Shown: piece by piece, positions 35,382 through 46,087 of the stretch | How the letters are laid out: each line of letters starts with the position of its first letter | How positions within the stretch are numbered: the stretch's first letter is position 1 | Program-made: the position numbers and the translations under genes | The notes under the pieces: generated by a model | Told to the model about the DNA's origin: nothing | Databases searched by the model: none | The model's input: the letters and a program-made list of their open reading frames with translations, nothing else | From: Geminicoccus roseus DSM 18922 | Lineage (GTDB): Bacteria > Pseudomonadota > Alphaproteobacteria > Geminicoccales > Geminicoccaceae | Direction: 5' to 3' | Assembly (NCBI RefSeq): GCF_000427665.1 | Contig: NZ_KE386572.1 | Location: 2,752,196-2,816,195, forward strand | DNA length: 64,000 bases

Positions 35382-36262
35382 TTACGCGCCGCCGCCCATC
35401 GCGGCGAGCATTGCCTGACCGAGCGCTGCCGGATGATCCGCGATCGTGATGCCCGCGGCACGCATCGCCGCGATCTTGCTCTCGGCGTCGCCCTTGCCGC
35501 CGGAGATGATCGCGCCGGCATGGCCCATGCGCCGGCCCGGAGGTGCGGTGCGCCCGGCGATGAAGCCGACGATCGGCTTCTTGCAGCCGGACTGCTGCCA
35601 GTACTCGGCGGCTTCCTCCTCGGCCGACCCGCCGATCTCGCCGATCATGATCACGCCCTCGGTGGCGTCGTCCTGGATGAACATCTCCAGGACGTCGATG
35701 AACTCGGTGCCCTTGACCGGGTCGCCGCCGATGCCGACGCAGGAGGTCTGGCCAAGATTGGCGGCAGTGGTCTGGGCGACCGCCTCATAGGTGAGGGTGC
35801 CCGAGCGGGACACGATGCCGATCTTGCCGGGCATGTGGATGTGGCCCGGCATGATGCCGATCTTGCACTGGCCAGGGGTGATCACGCCCGGGCAGTTCGG
35901 GCCGATCAGGCGCGAGCTGGAGCCGACCAAGGCCCGCTTGACCTTGACCATGTCCATCACCGGGATGCCCTCGGTGATGCAGACCACCAGCGGCACTTCG
36001 GCGTCGATGGCCTCCAGGATCGCATCGGCGGCGAACGGGGCCGGCACGTAGATCACCGAGGCGTCGCAGCCGGTCGCCTCGCGGGCCTGACGGACCGTGT
36101 CGAACACCGGCAGGCCCAGATGGGTCTCGCCGCCCTTGCCGGGAGTCACGCCGCCGACCATCTGGGTGCCGTAGGCGATCGCCTGCTCGGAGTGGAAGGT
36201 CCCCTGCGCGCCGGTGAAGCCCTGACAGATCACCTTGGTGTTGGAATGAACCAGGACCGACA

Positions 36263-36263
<1 letters not shown>
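35382..36263 (-). CDS. sucD: succinyl-CoA synthetase alpha subunit
   Basis: SucD binds CoA and carries the phosphohistidine. The 293-residue protein starts [21 protein letters not shown] and has the active-site GHAGAII near residue 247. Its start shares one base with the sucC stop (TGATG). Confidence 0.98.
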
Positions 36264-37432
<1,169 letters not shown>

Positions 37433-37442
37433 GGGGCGCCCC

Positions 37443-38576
<1,134 letters not shown>

Positions 38577-41261
38577 TCAGGCGCCGGACGGGTCGATCCT
38601 CCGGGCGATCACGATCTTGTCGATGTCCAGGGTCCCGGCATCGATCTGGTCGACGACGCCGACGGGATTGTACATGTGGAAGATCGCGGTGGACTGGCGC
38701 CCGCCGCCGGCGCCGTCCAGATCGACGCTGACGATCACGTCGTTGCGGCCGCCGTTGCCGTCCAGGTCGGCAGCCTGGAACTGCAGCCACTTGTCGGCCT
38801 GCAGCGGGTTGAAGCCGGCACCCTGCAGGAGGTCGGCCAGCAGCAGCTTGTCGCCCTGCTCGACATTGAAGTCGTGGATGACGTCGAGCCGCTCGCTGAC
38901 GGTGCCCATGCGGAACAGGTCGGCCCCCCTGCCGCCGAACAGCGTGTCCTGGCCCGGCCCGCCATTGAGCAGGTCGTCGCCGTCGCCACCGACCAGGAGG
39001 TCGTTGCTTTCGCCGCCGTCCATGACGTCGTTGCCGCCGCCGCCGCGGATCTCGTCGTTGCCGGCGCGGCCGCTGATCAGGTCGTCCTGCGCGGTGCCCT
39101 GCAGGATGTCGTTGCCGGTGGTGCCGCGCAGCAGGCTGTCCTCCAGGCGGACCTGCATCACCGCGGGCTTGCTGGTCAGGCCCTCCTCGTCGGTGACGGT
39201 GAAGGAGAAGTCCCGCGTGCCTGGGCGGATCGAGCCGGTGTCGTTGACGTAGCGGACCGCGTGCAGGGCGGTCTGGTAGTTCCCGAAGCTGTCCAGCCCG
39301 GTGAAGCTGATCATGCCGGTGCTGTTGACCGTGTAGCCGATCGAGGTGCCGTCGATCACGCCGTCCTGGTTCGCATCAGCGCTCTCCAGGATGCCGATCC
39401 GGTCGCCGGCCTGCTGGCCGGCCACCAGGCGAACCGTGGCGGCGCTGGCGCGGGCGCTGTCGTCCGCGATGCTGGCCTCGGTCCCGACATTGGTGCCGGA
39501 GGCCTGCTCGCGATAGGTCGGCCCGAAGCGGACCTGGAAGATGTTGTCGTTGAAGTCGAAGTCGGCGCCCTTGTTGGCCGGGCTCTGGTCCTCGAAGCCG
39601 AAGGTGAACTCGCCCTCGCTGCCGAACAGGCCGGAGATGACCTGGGTGCGGCCGAACGGGTTGAGCAGGTTCTCCGGGGTGGTCGGATCGGCGTCGGCGC
39701 TGTGGAACACCAGGCCCTGCACGATCGTCTGGGTGCCGTCGGCCGCGACATGCACCAGGACCGGCGGCTGGCCGTCGCTGATCTTGGCCGGCTGCCCGGT
39801 CTGCGGGTTGCGGAACTCCAGCCGGCCGTCCTCGAACAGGCCTGGATTGAGGGTGAAGCCCTTCTGCACCAGGAAGAAGCCCAGCTGGGTCCCGGCCGGC
39901 ACGGTGCCCAACTCGTAGCTGGACTGGCCGGGCGTGAGCGGTCCCTTGCCGTCCTGGAGCTTGGGCAGGTCCGGGTCGAACACGTCGCTGTTCACCTGCG
40001 GGAACGCGACCTGCACGTTGGTGAACTGGCCGGACGCATCGATGAAGTAGACGCCCAGCGTGTTCTGGAACTGGGCCGCCTCGTCCTTGAACACGATCGT
40101 GACCTCGCGGTCGACGTCGAGCTTCAGGTTGTCCGGGTCGATGCCGAAGAACCGGTCGATGTCGTAGGGCTGGCCTTCCCGGAACTGGTCGAGGGCCTGG
40201 CCGGTCGCCAGCTTGAACCCGTCCGACAGCTCCGCGACCTTGCCGATGATCAGCGGCCGCACCGACAGCGTCGGCGCCTGGTTCTCCTCGGGCGGCGGCG
40301 GCGGCGGTGGCGGCGGAGGAGGAGGCAGGGGCGGCGGCGGAGGCGGCGGCAGGGGGGGCGGCGGCGGCAGGGGCGGCGGCGGAAGCGGCGGCGGAGGAGG
40401 CGGCGAGGGCGGCGGCGGGGAAACCGGCGGCGCATCGCCGTCCGCCACCGATCGCAGCGCGCCCTGAGGATCGATCTCCCGGAAGCCGTAATTGAGCGCG
40501 GTCGGCCCGAGCGGGCCGGTGGCGTCGGCGCCCGGGCCGATCCCCTTTGGGCCATAGAAGGTATAGATGCTGCCGCCCGCGTCGGCGGGACCACCCGGCT
40601 CGCCGCCTCCGGACGTATCGCCGCCGGCCGCGGGCTCCACGTTGGCCAGCCGCTCGGCGCTCGCCAGCAGCGTGTCGGCCGCCACGAACGGGCCGGACAG
40701 GACGGACAGGGCGGGAGCCGCCTCGCCGGCCGGGCGCGGCGCGAAGAAGTCCACCAGGACCAGCACCCCGCCGTCGGCCAGCGTGATCACCAGGTCCTCG
40801 CCATCCGGGGCGTAGGTGGCGGTCTGCGGATCGAAGGCGTCGCCGGGCAAGGCATACCTGCCGCCGGCCTGGACCAGGATGGTCGCGCGCTCGCCGGGTG
40901 GCGGGGCCTCCAGCCGGATCACCTCGCCGCCGACGCTGGCGGCGGCGGTGTTGGCGATGCGCTCGGCATCGCTGGCGGCCGGTCCAGGATCGGCGGACCC
41001 GGAATCGAGGGGTCCGGAATCAAGGGGCTTGGTGTCTGGAAGCGCATCCGGGGTGGCCAGCTGCTCGACCGCCTCGGTGGTCGCCGGGGCGGACGGCTCG
41101 GCGGACAGATCGGCCTGCCCGGCAGGATCGGCGGCGGCCGGTGTGCCCGGCCGGTCGGGGGCCGCCTGACCTACCAGCTCGGTCTGCCCCTCGGCGCCGG
41201 TCCAGAGATCGGCCTGATCCGGTGCTCTGCGGCCGCTCGCGTCGCCTTCCAAGTCTGCCAC
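38577..41261 (-). CDS. RTX-type secreted protein with polyproline block and DUF4114-like domain
   Basis: The 894-residue protein has no signal peptide, as expected for type I secretion. In order: a Pro/Ala/Asp-rich N-terminus; a FecR-like or cell-surface-like stretch (VITLADGGVLVLVDFF); a block of about 45 residues that is nearly all proline with interspersed Leu (about residues 279-324); a DUF4114-like region with GVYFIDASGQF and FEDQSPANKGADFDFNDN (about 400-570); RTX nonapeptides of GGxGxD type (about 710-785); and a C-terminal target region with DVIHDFNVEQGDKLLLADLL. The start is taken as GTG at 41261 after GGGGG; the in-frame ATG at 41342 is less likely. No secretion genes are adjacent. 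Confidence 0.82.
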   Translation of the reverse strand: MADLEGDASGRRAPDQADLWTGAEGQTELVGQAAPDRPGTPAAADPAGQADLSAEPSAPATTEAVEQLATPDALPDTKPLDSGPLDSGSADPGPAASDAERIANTAAASVGGEVIRLEAPPPGERATILVQAGGRYALPGDAFDPQTATYAPDGEDLVITLADGGVLVLVDFFAPRPAGEAAPALSVLSGPFVAADTLLASAERLANVEPAAGGDTSGGGEPGGPADAGGSIYTFYGPKGIGPGADATGPLGPTALNYGFREIDPQGALRSVADGDAPPVSPPPPSPPPPPPLPPPPLPPPPPLPPPPPPPLPPPPPPPPPPPPEENQAPTLSVRPLIIGKVAELSDGFKLATGQALDQFREGQPYDIDRFFGIDPDNLKLDVDREVTIVFKDEAAQFQNTLGVYFIDASGQFTNVQVAFPQVNSDVFDPDLPKLQDGKGPLTPGQSSYELGTVPAGTQLGFFLVQKGFTLNPGLFEDGRLEFRNPQTGQPAKISDGQPPVLVHVAADGTQTIVQGLVFHSADADPTTPENLLNPFGRTQVISGLFGSEGEFTFGFEDQSPANKGADFDFNDNIFQVRFGPTYREQASGTNVGTEASIADDSARASAATVRLVAGQQAGDRIGILESADANQDGVIDGTSIGYTVNSTGMISFTGLDSFGNYQTALHAVRYVNDTGSIRPGTRDFSFTVTDEEGLTSKPAVMQVRLEDSLLRGTTGNDILQGTAQDDLISGRAGNDEIRGGGGNDVMDGGESNDLLVGGDGDDLLNGGPGQDTLFGGRGADLFRMGTVSERLDVIHDFNVEQGDKLLLADLLQGAGFNPLQADKWLQFQAADLDGNGGRNDVIVSVDLDGAGGGRQSTAIFHMYNPVGVVDQIDAGTLDIDKIVIARRIDPSGA

Positions 41262-41431
41262 CAGGGAACCCCCACATCGCTGCGCCGTGCCATCTTGATC
41301 GCGAAGCCGGATTGCGGGCCTTTTGCAAGGCGCTGCATCCAACTTTCCTCGCGGCGCTTAACCAGATCGAAACCTATCTGCCCGTTATATTGCTCTCAAC
41401 CGCAATTAGATAACTTTGCGAGTATCATGGT

Positions 41432-42073
41432 ATGTCTGACCCGTCCGTCGCCCCCGCCCAGGCTGCGATGATCCGCAAGACCATGCGCATCGGCACGGTG
41501 CGCACCTCGATCAAGCTGGAACCCGATTTCTGGACCTACCTGAAGGAGGTGTCCGAGCAGCGGCGGATGCGGCTGTCCGCCCTGGTGAACGAGGTCGCCA
41601 ACGCGGCGCCCGACCGCACCAACCTGGCTTCCACCCTGCGCACCTTCTCCCTGGTGCACGCCCAGCTGCGCACCCGGGCCCTGCACCAGGAACTCGACCG
41701 CCTGATGGTGGCCGGCAACAATCAGGACCTGCTCAAGGTCATGGAGACCTGCCCGCTGCCGATCGTGATCCTCAATCCCGAGCGGCAGATCCGGCAGGTG
41801 AACCGGGCTCTGGTGACCTGGCTCAACCTGGACCCAAAGGCGACGATCGGCCAGCGACTGGACAATGTCATGATCCTGCGCGCGCCCAACCTGAAGGACA
41901 TGTGGGTTCATCTTTCCAGCGGGCACATGCAGCGCGGCAGCTTCAGCGCGACCTATGTCAGCCCCGGCCGGGTGCGGACCGCCCAGGCCCTGGCGGTGGC
42001 GCTCTCGCCCCTGGGGGAGGGCCAGCCGCGCGGCTCGATCGTGCTGTTCGAGACCCTGTCGGGGCGAAACTGA
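41432..42073 (+). CDS. ribbon-helix-helix / PAS domain fusion protein
   Basis: The 213-residue protein has an N-terminal ribbon-helix-helix segment (about residues 22-60), with TSIKLEPDFWTYLKEVSEQR followed by RMRLSALVNEV, and a C-terminal PAS-like segment from about residue 98 with MECPLPIVILN-like wording (METCPLPIVILNPERQI, VNRALVTWLNL, SIVLFETL). The first part should bind DNA as a dimer and the second may sense a ligand or redox state. It is divergent from the RTX gene and near the RegB/RegA genes, so it may control one of them. The start has only a weak ribosome-binding site, and the 170-base upstream gap is unusually AT-rich for this window. Confidence 0.78.
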   Translation: MSDPSVAPAQAAMIRKTMRIGTVRTSIKLEPDFWTYLKEVSEQRRMRLSALVNEVANAAPDRTNLASTLRTFSLVHAQLRTRALHQELDRLMVAGNNQDLLKVMETCPLPIVILNPERQIRQVNRALVTWLNLDPKATIGQRLDNVMILRAPNLKDMWVHLSSGHMQRGSFSATYVSPGRVRTAQALAVALSPLGEGQPRGSIVLFETLSGRN

Positions 42074-42273
42074 GGGCGCCGGCCCGAGGCCGATGGACAT
42101 GGACGGGCAGCCGCTGTTGCCAAAAAGGCGCATCTGCTGGCCAATCGCGGAACCCGGGGCCGGCATGGTCCAGCCGGAGCGGCTCATCCCACGAAAACGG
42201 GCAGCATTTCAACTTATGAGCGAGGCACGGAACAGGGTGCCCGGTCTGCCGGGGACGGCGGGCGGGGAGGCGG

Positions 42274-42843
42274 TCAGCTCTTGGGCGCGCGCTTGCTCAG
42301 GATCCGCTGCAGGGTCCGCCGGTGCATCTCCAGCCGGCGCGCGGTTTCCGAGACGTTGCGGTTGCACTGCTCGAACACGCGCTGGATGTGCTCCCAGCGG
42401 ATCCGGTCCGCCGACATCGGGATCTCGATCTCGTTGCCGCTCCGGGACGATTCGCCGCCCAGCAGGGCCGCCACGATCTGGTCGGCATTGGCCGGCTTGG
42501 CCAGATAGTCGACCGCCCCGGCCTTCAGCGCGACCAGCGAGCTCGCGATGCTGTCATAGCCGGTCATGATCACGATCCGGGTGCCCGAGCGCAGGTCCAG
42601 GAGGGTATGGACCAGCTCCATGCCATGGCCGTCGCTCAGGTTGAGGTCGAGCACGGCGTATTCCGGCGGGCTGTCCGCCGCCTGCTCGTGGGCTTCGCGC
42701 AGGGTGCCGACCGCGGTGACCGCAAAGCCGGCCTTCTCGAAGGCGCGGATCAGGTTGCGGCGAAGCGGCGCGTCGTCCTCGACCAGCAGAAGATGCCGCG
42801 GATCGTTCTCGCTGCGGATCCGTTCGCTCATGTCGCCGGGCAT
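42274..42843 (-). CDS. RegA/ActR-family response regulator, divergent paralog
   Basis: The 189-residue regulator has a receiver domain (VEDDAPLRR, phospho-acceptor D66 in VLDLNLSDG, MTGYD, AKPANAD) and a Fis-type helix-turn-helix tail almost identical to the neighbour's (RWEHIQRVFEQCNRNVSET). It lacks the four-proline linker typical of RegA. The start at 42843 has AGGAGGT seven bases upstream. It follows regA after a 79-base gap and converges on the RHH-PAS gene. Together these suggest a second output of the redox sensor, or a competitor for the same DNA sites. Confidence 0.88.
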   Translation of the reverse strand: MPGDMSERIRSENDPRHLLLVEDDAPLRRNLIRAFEKAGFAVTAVGTLREAHEQAADSPPEYAVLDLNLSDGHGMELVHTLLDLRSGTRIVIMTGYDSIASSLVALKAGAVDYLAKPANADQIVAALLGGESSRSGNEIEIPMSADRIRWEHIQRVFEQCNRNVSETARRLEMHRRTLQRILSKRAPKS

Positions 42844-42922
42844 TATCACGACCTCCTCCCGTCGAATCCGTCCTCCGCCTCGCGCAGGGATCCCGAAATG
42901 GATCCATGGTGCTGCGTGCGGG

Positions 42923-43516
42923 TCATTCCTTGGGCGCCCTCTTGTTCAGGATCCTCTGCAAGGTGCGCCGATGCATGTTGAGCCGCCGCGCGGTCTCCGA
43001 GACGTTGCGATTGCACTGCTCGAAGACCCGCTGAATATGTTCCCAGCGGACCCGGTCGGCCGACATGGGATTCTGTGGCGGCGGCGGCAGCGCCGCGCCG
43101 GTGGCGAGCAGGGCCGCGATCACCTCGTCGGCATCCACCGGCTTGGCCAGGTAGTCGATGGCGCCGGCTTTCACCGCGGCGACCGCGGTGGCGATGTTGC
43201 CGTAGCCGGTCAGGATCACCACCCGGGCCTTGGGGTGGATCTCGCGCAGACGGCGAACAAGATCGATCCCGCTGCCGTCTTCCAGCCGCAGGTCGATCAC
43301 CGCGTAGTGCAGCTTCAGCGAGTGGACGAGGTTGAGCCCCTCTTTATAGCTCTCGCCCGGAAACACCCGAAAACCACGCCGCTCCAGGGCGCGCTGGAGT
43401 GAGCGGCGCAGTGGCGCATCGTCGTCCACCAGCAGCAGGGCCGGTTCCTCGCCCGACTCCATTTCGACCATGCCGGACGTCGCCACCCTCAGGCCGCTGG
43501 TCGGCCACTCGCTCAT
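42923..43516 (-). CDS. regA: RegA/ActR/PrrA redox response regulator
   Basis: The 197-residue protein has a receiver (VDDDAPLRR, D75 in VIDLRLEDGSG, ILTGYG, K125) joined by the PPPP linker (about residues 144-147) to a Fis-type DNA-binding domain (MSADRVRWEHIQRVFEQ). In relatives this pair activates photosynthesis, respiration, nitrogen and carbon fixation genes at low oxygen. The start at 43516 overlaps the regB stop (ATGA), so the two are translationally coupled. Confidence 0.94.
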   Translation of the reverse strand: MSEWPTSGLRVATSGMVEMESGEEPALLLVDDDAPLRRSLQRALERRGFRVFPGESYKEGLNLVHSLKLHYAVIDLRLEDGSGIDLVRRLREIHPKARVVILTGYGNIATAVAAVKAGAIDYLAKPVDADEVIAALLATGAALPPPPQNPMSADRVRWEHIQRVFEQCNRNVSETARRLNMHRRTLQRILNKRAPKE

Positions 43517-44835
43517 GTCATCTTCCCTTCGAAGGAGCGCCGCCACGCTTCGTTCGGCCAGCGAAGCGTCACGACCGCACCGTCGCGCGCGTTCTCAACA
43601 TGCAAGGCAGCGCCGGTGCGCGCAAGCAGTGTGGTCGCGATGAACACGCCCAGGCCAAGGCCGCCATCGTCGCGTCGGGTGGAAAGATAGGGCTCCCCCA
43701 GCCACTCCAGAACTTCAGGCGCAAACCCTGGACCGTCGTCCCGGATCATCACACGCACCTCCCGGTAATCGTGCTCGATAAGAACTTGCAGTCGGCTCTC
43801 GGCGAATTCGAGTCCGTTGTTCAAAAGATTGCCCAGGGCGTGCCGGAACTCCGGCGTGGGCACCAGCGTCGGCTCGCTCAGACCTTCGGCGATCCGCGAG
43901 GTCACTTCCAGCGCGATACCCGGCCGCGCGTAGGGCTCGGCGATCTCGCGCAGGATGCCCGACAGGGGCGCCCGCACGAACGGCGCATGCTCGGCATGGT
44001 CGCGGTGCCGGCCGATCCCGGCCAGGATCGTGCGGCAGCGCAGGGTCTGCTCCAGAAGGACCTGTGTCTCCGCCCGCAAAGGATCGTCGTCCTCCAGCTC
44101 GTTCAGCATCTCCTTGGCGGTGATCAGGATCGTCGCCAGCGGCGAGCCCAGCTCGTGGGCGGCCGCGGTGGCGAGCGCGCCCAGCGCCGACATCTCCTGC
44201 TCCCGGGCCAGCGCCATCTGGGCCGCCCCCAGGGCGTCGGTCATCCGCCTGGTCTCCTCGGCGACGCGCCAGGCATAGGCGGCGATCAGGATCGAGGCCA
44301 TGGTCAGCCCCGCCCAGACCGCGGCCACGTACAGCCCCGGCAGCGGCAGCCCGACCCCGAACCAGGGCAGCGGCGAGGGGACCAGGGCCAGAAAGGTCAC
44401 CGTCGCCACCGCGAGCAGGCTCAGGAGCACGGTGGAGCCCAGGCCCAGCGTGGCGGCGCCCAGCATCAGCGGCACCGCCACCAGGACCGCGAACGGGTTG
44501 CGCAGGCCGCCGGTGAGCGCCAGCAGGTAGCCGAGCTGCAGGATGTCATAGGCGAACAGCCACAGCGCCGCGCGCTCCGGCAGGCGGGTCGCCGCCCGCA
44601 GGGTCACCATCAGCGCCAGGTTGATCAGGGCGGACAGGGCGATCGCCGGGAGCAGCCACTCGACCGGCAGCGCGATGCCCAGCGAGTAATGCACGAACAG
44701 CACGGTGAACAGCTGGCCGACCACCGCGACCCAGCGGGTGAGAGACAGCGTGTGGAGGCGGATGCGCCCGCGCAGGTCGGGCGGGTCGGACAGGCCGAGC
44801 AGGCCCTGCACGAACATGCCGGTGCGCCGGGCCAT
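43513..44835 (-). CDS. regB: RegB/PrrB redox-sensing histidine kinase
   Basis: The 440-residue kinase has six predicted membrane helices (about residues 30-190), the ubiquinone-binding motif GGLRNPF at 109-115, the phospho-acceptor H227 in AAHELGSPLAT, and cysteine C267 exactly 40 residues after it, the same spacing as H225 and redox-active C265 in the Rhodobacter capsulatus protein. The ATPase domain follows (NLLNNGLEFA, DDGPGF, GLGLGVFI). The start at 44835 has GAGAGG upstream; longer in-frame starts exist. The usual senC partner is not adjacent. Confidence 0.94.
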   Translation of the reverse strand: MARRTGMFVQGLLGLSDPPDLRGRIRLHTLSLTRWVAVVGQLFTVLFVHYSLGIALPVEWLLPAIALSALINLALMVTLRAATRLPERAALWLFAYDILQLGYLLALTGGLRNPFAVLVAVPLMLGAATLGLGSTVLLSLLAVATVTFLALVPSPLPWFGVGLPLPGLYVAAVWAGLTMASILIAAYAWRVAEETRRMTDALGAAQMALAREQEMSALGALATAAAHELGSPLATILITAKEMLNELEDDDPLRAETQVLLEQTLRCRTILAGIGRHRDHAEHAPFVRAPLSGILREIAEPYARPGIALEVTSRIAEGLSEPTLVPTPEFRHALGNLLNNGLEFAESRLQVLIEHDYREVRVMIRDDGPGFAPEVLEWLGEPYLSTRRDDGGLGLGVFIATTLLARTGAALHVENARDGAVVTLRWPNEAWRRSFEGKMT

Positions 44836-45037
44836 GCCTGCCTCTCCCCCGGCCAGCGCCGACGCCCGTTCCCGCTTCGCCATCCACCCGTCCATCCGCC
44901 TGTCACTGTCCGGATGCGACGAACGCTGTCCCGGCCCGGCGCGCAAGAGGGCCATTGGTCATCGCCGCCCTGGGCGGACGACGCCGGCGCGCCTAGGATC
45001 CGGCCCCGCGAGGAACGACAGCAGGGCGACGCACGGC

Positions 45038-45655
45038 ATGATCAGGGTCTGGGGCCGCAACAACTCGGTCAACGTGCAGAAGGTGATGTGGACCATCGCC
45101 GAACTGGGGCTGGCGCACGAGCGGCTCGACGTGGGCGGCGCGTTCGGCGGGATCGACCAGGCATACCGGGAGCGCAACCCGCATGGGCTGATCCCGGTGA
45201 TCGACGACGAGGGCACCGTGGTCTGGGAGAGCAACGCGATCGTGCGCTATCTCTCGGCGCGCTGGGGACAGGGCACCCTCTGGCACGCCGACCCCGCCAT
45301 GCGGGCCCAGGCCGACCAGTGGATGGACTGGCAGCAGACCACGGTGCAGCCGTTGATCACGCCGGTGTTCTGGGGGCTGATCCGCACGCCGCCCGAACAG
45401 CGCGACGAGGCGGCGATCGCTACGGCCACCGCCCGGCTCGGCCAGATCTTCGCGATGCTCGACCGCCACCTGGAGAACCGCCCCTTCATCGCCGGCGATA
45501 CCCTCTCCATGGGCGACATCCCGCTGGGCGCGCTCACCTACCGCTACCTCAACCTGCCGATCGAGCGGCCGGACCTGCCCAACCTGCAGCGCTGGTACGC
45601 CCGGCTGACCGACCGGGCGGCATTCCGCAAGCACGTGATGATCCCGCTCACCTGA
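45038..45655 (+). CDS. glutathione S-transferase
   Basis: A 205-residue cytosolic transferase with a thioredoxin-fold half (IRVWGRNNSVNVQKVMW, NPHGLIPVIDD, VWESNAIVRYLS) and a helical half. An Asn-Ser (NNSVNVQK) at the glutathione site places it among bacterial classes with Ser/Asn rather than Tyr chemistry. Its substrate is unknown. It is divergent from regB across about 200 bases. Confidence 0.92.
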   Translation: MIRVWGRNNSVNVQKVMWTIAELGLAHERLDVGGAFGGIDQAYRERNPHGLIPVIDDEGTVVWESNAIVRYLSARWGQGTLWHADPAMRAQADQWMDWQQTTVQPLITPVFWGLIRTPPEQRDEAAIATATARLGQIFAMLDRHLENRPFIAGDTLSMGDIPLGALTYRYLNLPIERPDLPNLQRWYARLTDRAAFRKHVMIPLT

Positions 45656-45740
45656 GGCTCGGACGACGCAGGCGGCGCCGACCATGCGTGGTGGCGCGGG
45701 CCGGCAAGCCGGCGTCGTGGCCAGGATGGCGCGGCGGGAC

Positions 45741-45769
45741 TTGCAGCCCATATAAAGAGAGCCTTATAT
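45741..45769 (+). promoter_or_regulatory. sigma-70-type promoter ahead of the DUF1289 gene
   Basis: TTGCAG (45741-45746) and TTATAT (45764-45769) are separated by exactly 17 bases. Expected transcription starts at about 45776, only four bases before the GTG at 45780, so the message would be nearly leaderless. Confidence 0.5.
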
Positions 45770-45779
45770 CCGGTCGCGA

Positions 45780-46031
45780 GTGTTGCCCGTGCTGCCCGAG
45801 ATCCCCACGCCCTGCGTCGGCATCTGCCGGCTCGATCCCGAGACCGGCCTGTGCCAGGGCTGCCTGCGCAGCGGCGCCGAGATCTCCGTGTGGCCCGTCG
45901 CCAGCAACGAGCAGCGCCTGGAGATCGTCCAGCGGCTGCGCGAGCGGCGCCGCGCCCGTGGCGTCACCTCCTGGGCCGACCAGCGCCCGCGCCGTCGCGG
46001 ACGGGTGGCGGTCGGGCGGTCCCAGGTCTAG
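45780..46031 (+). CDS. DUF1289 family small cysteine-rich protein
   Basis: An 83-residue protein with cysteine pairs CVGIC (C12, C16) and CQGC (C25, C28), the DUF1289 pattern, followed by a basic tail (LRERRRARG). The four cysteines could hold zinc or an iron-sulfur cluster. The family function is unknown. The start is a GTG with no clear ribosome-binding site, consistent with the closely placed promoter. The methyltransferase gene follows after about 56 bases. Confidence 0.82.
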   Translation: MLPVLPEIPTPCVGICRLDPETGLCQGCLRSGAEISVWPVASNEQRLEIVQRLRERRRARGVTSWADQRPRRRGRVAVGRSQV

Positions 46032-46087
46032 ATTGCCCCACTGTCCGGCATGCCGCGCCGGCTTCCTTCCTGCAGGTCCGACCGTTC

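Noticed and set aside
40290-40425. Repeat array or CRISPR in the GGC/GGA tract
   Set aside because: It is the coding DNA of the RTX polyproline block, with no spacer-repeat structure.
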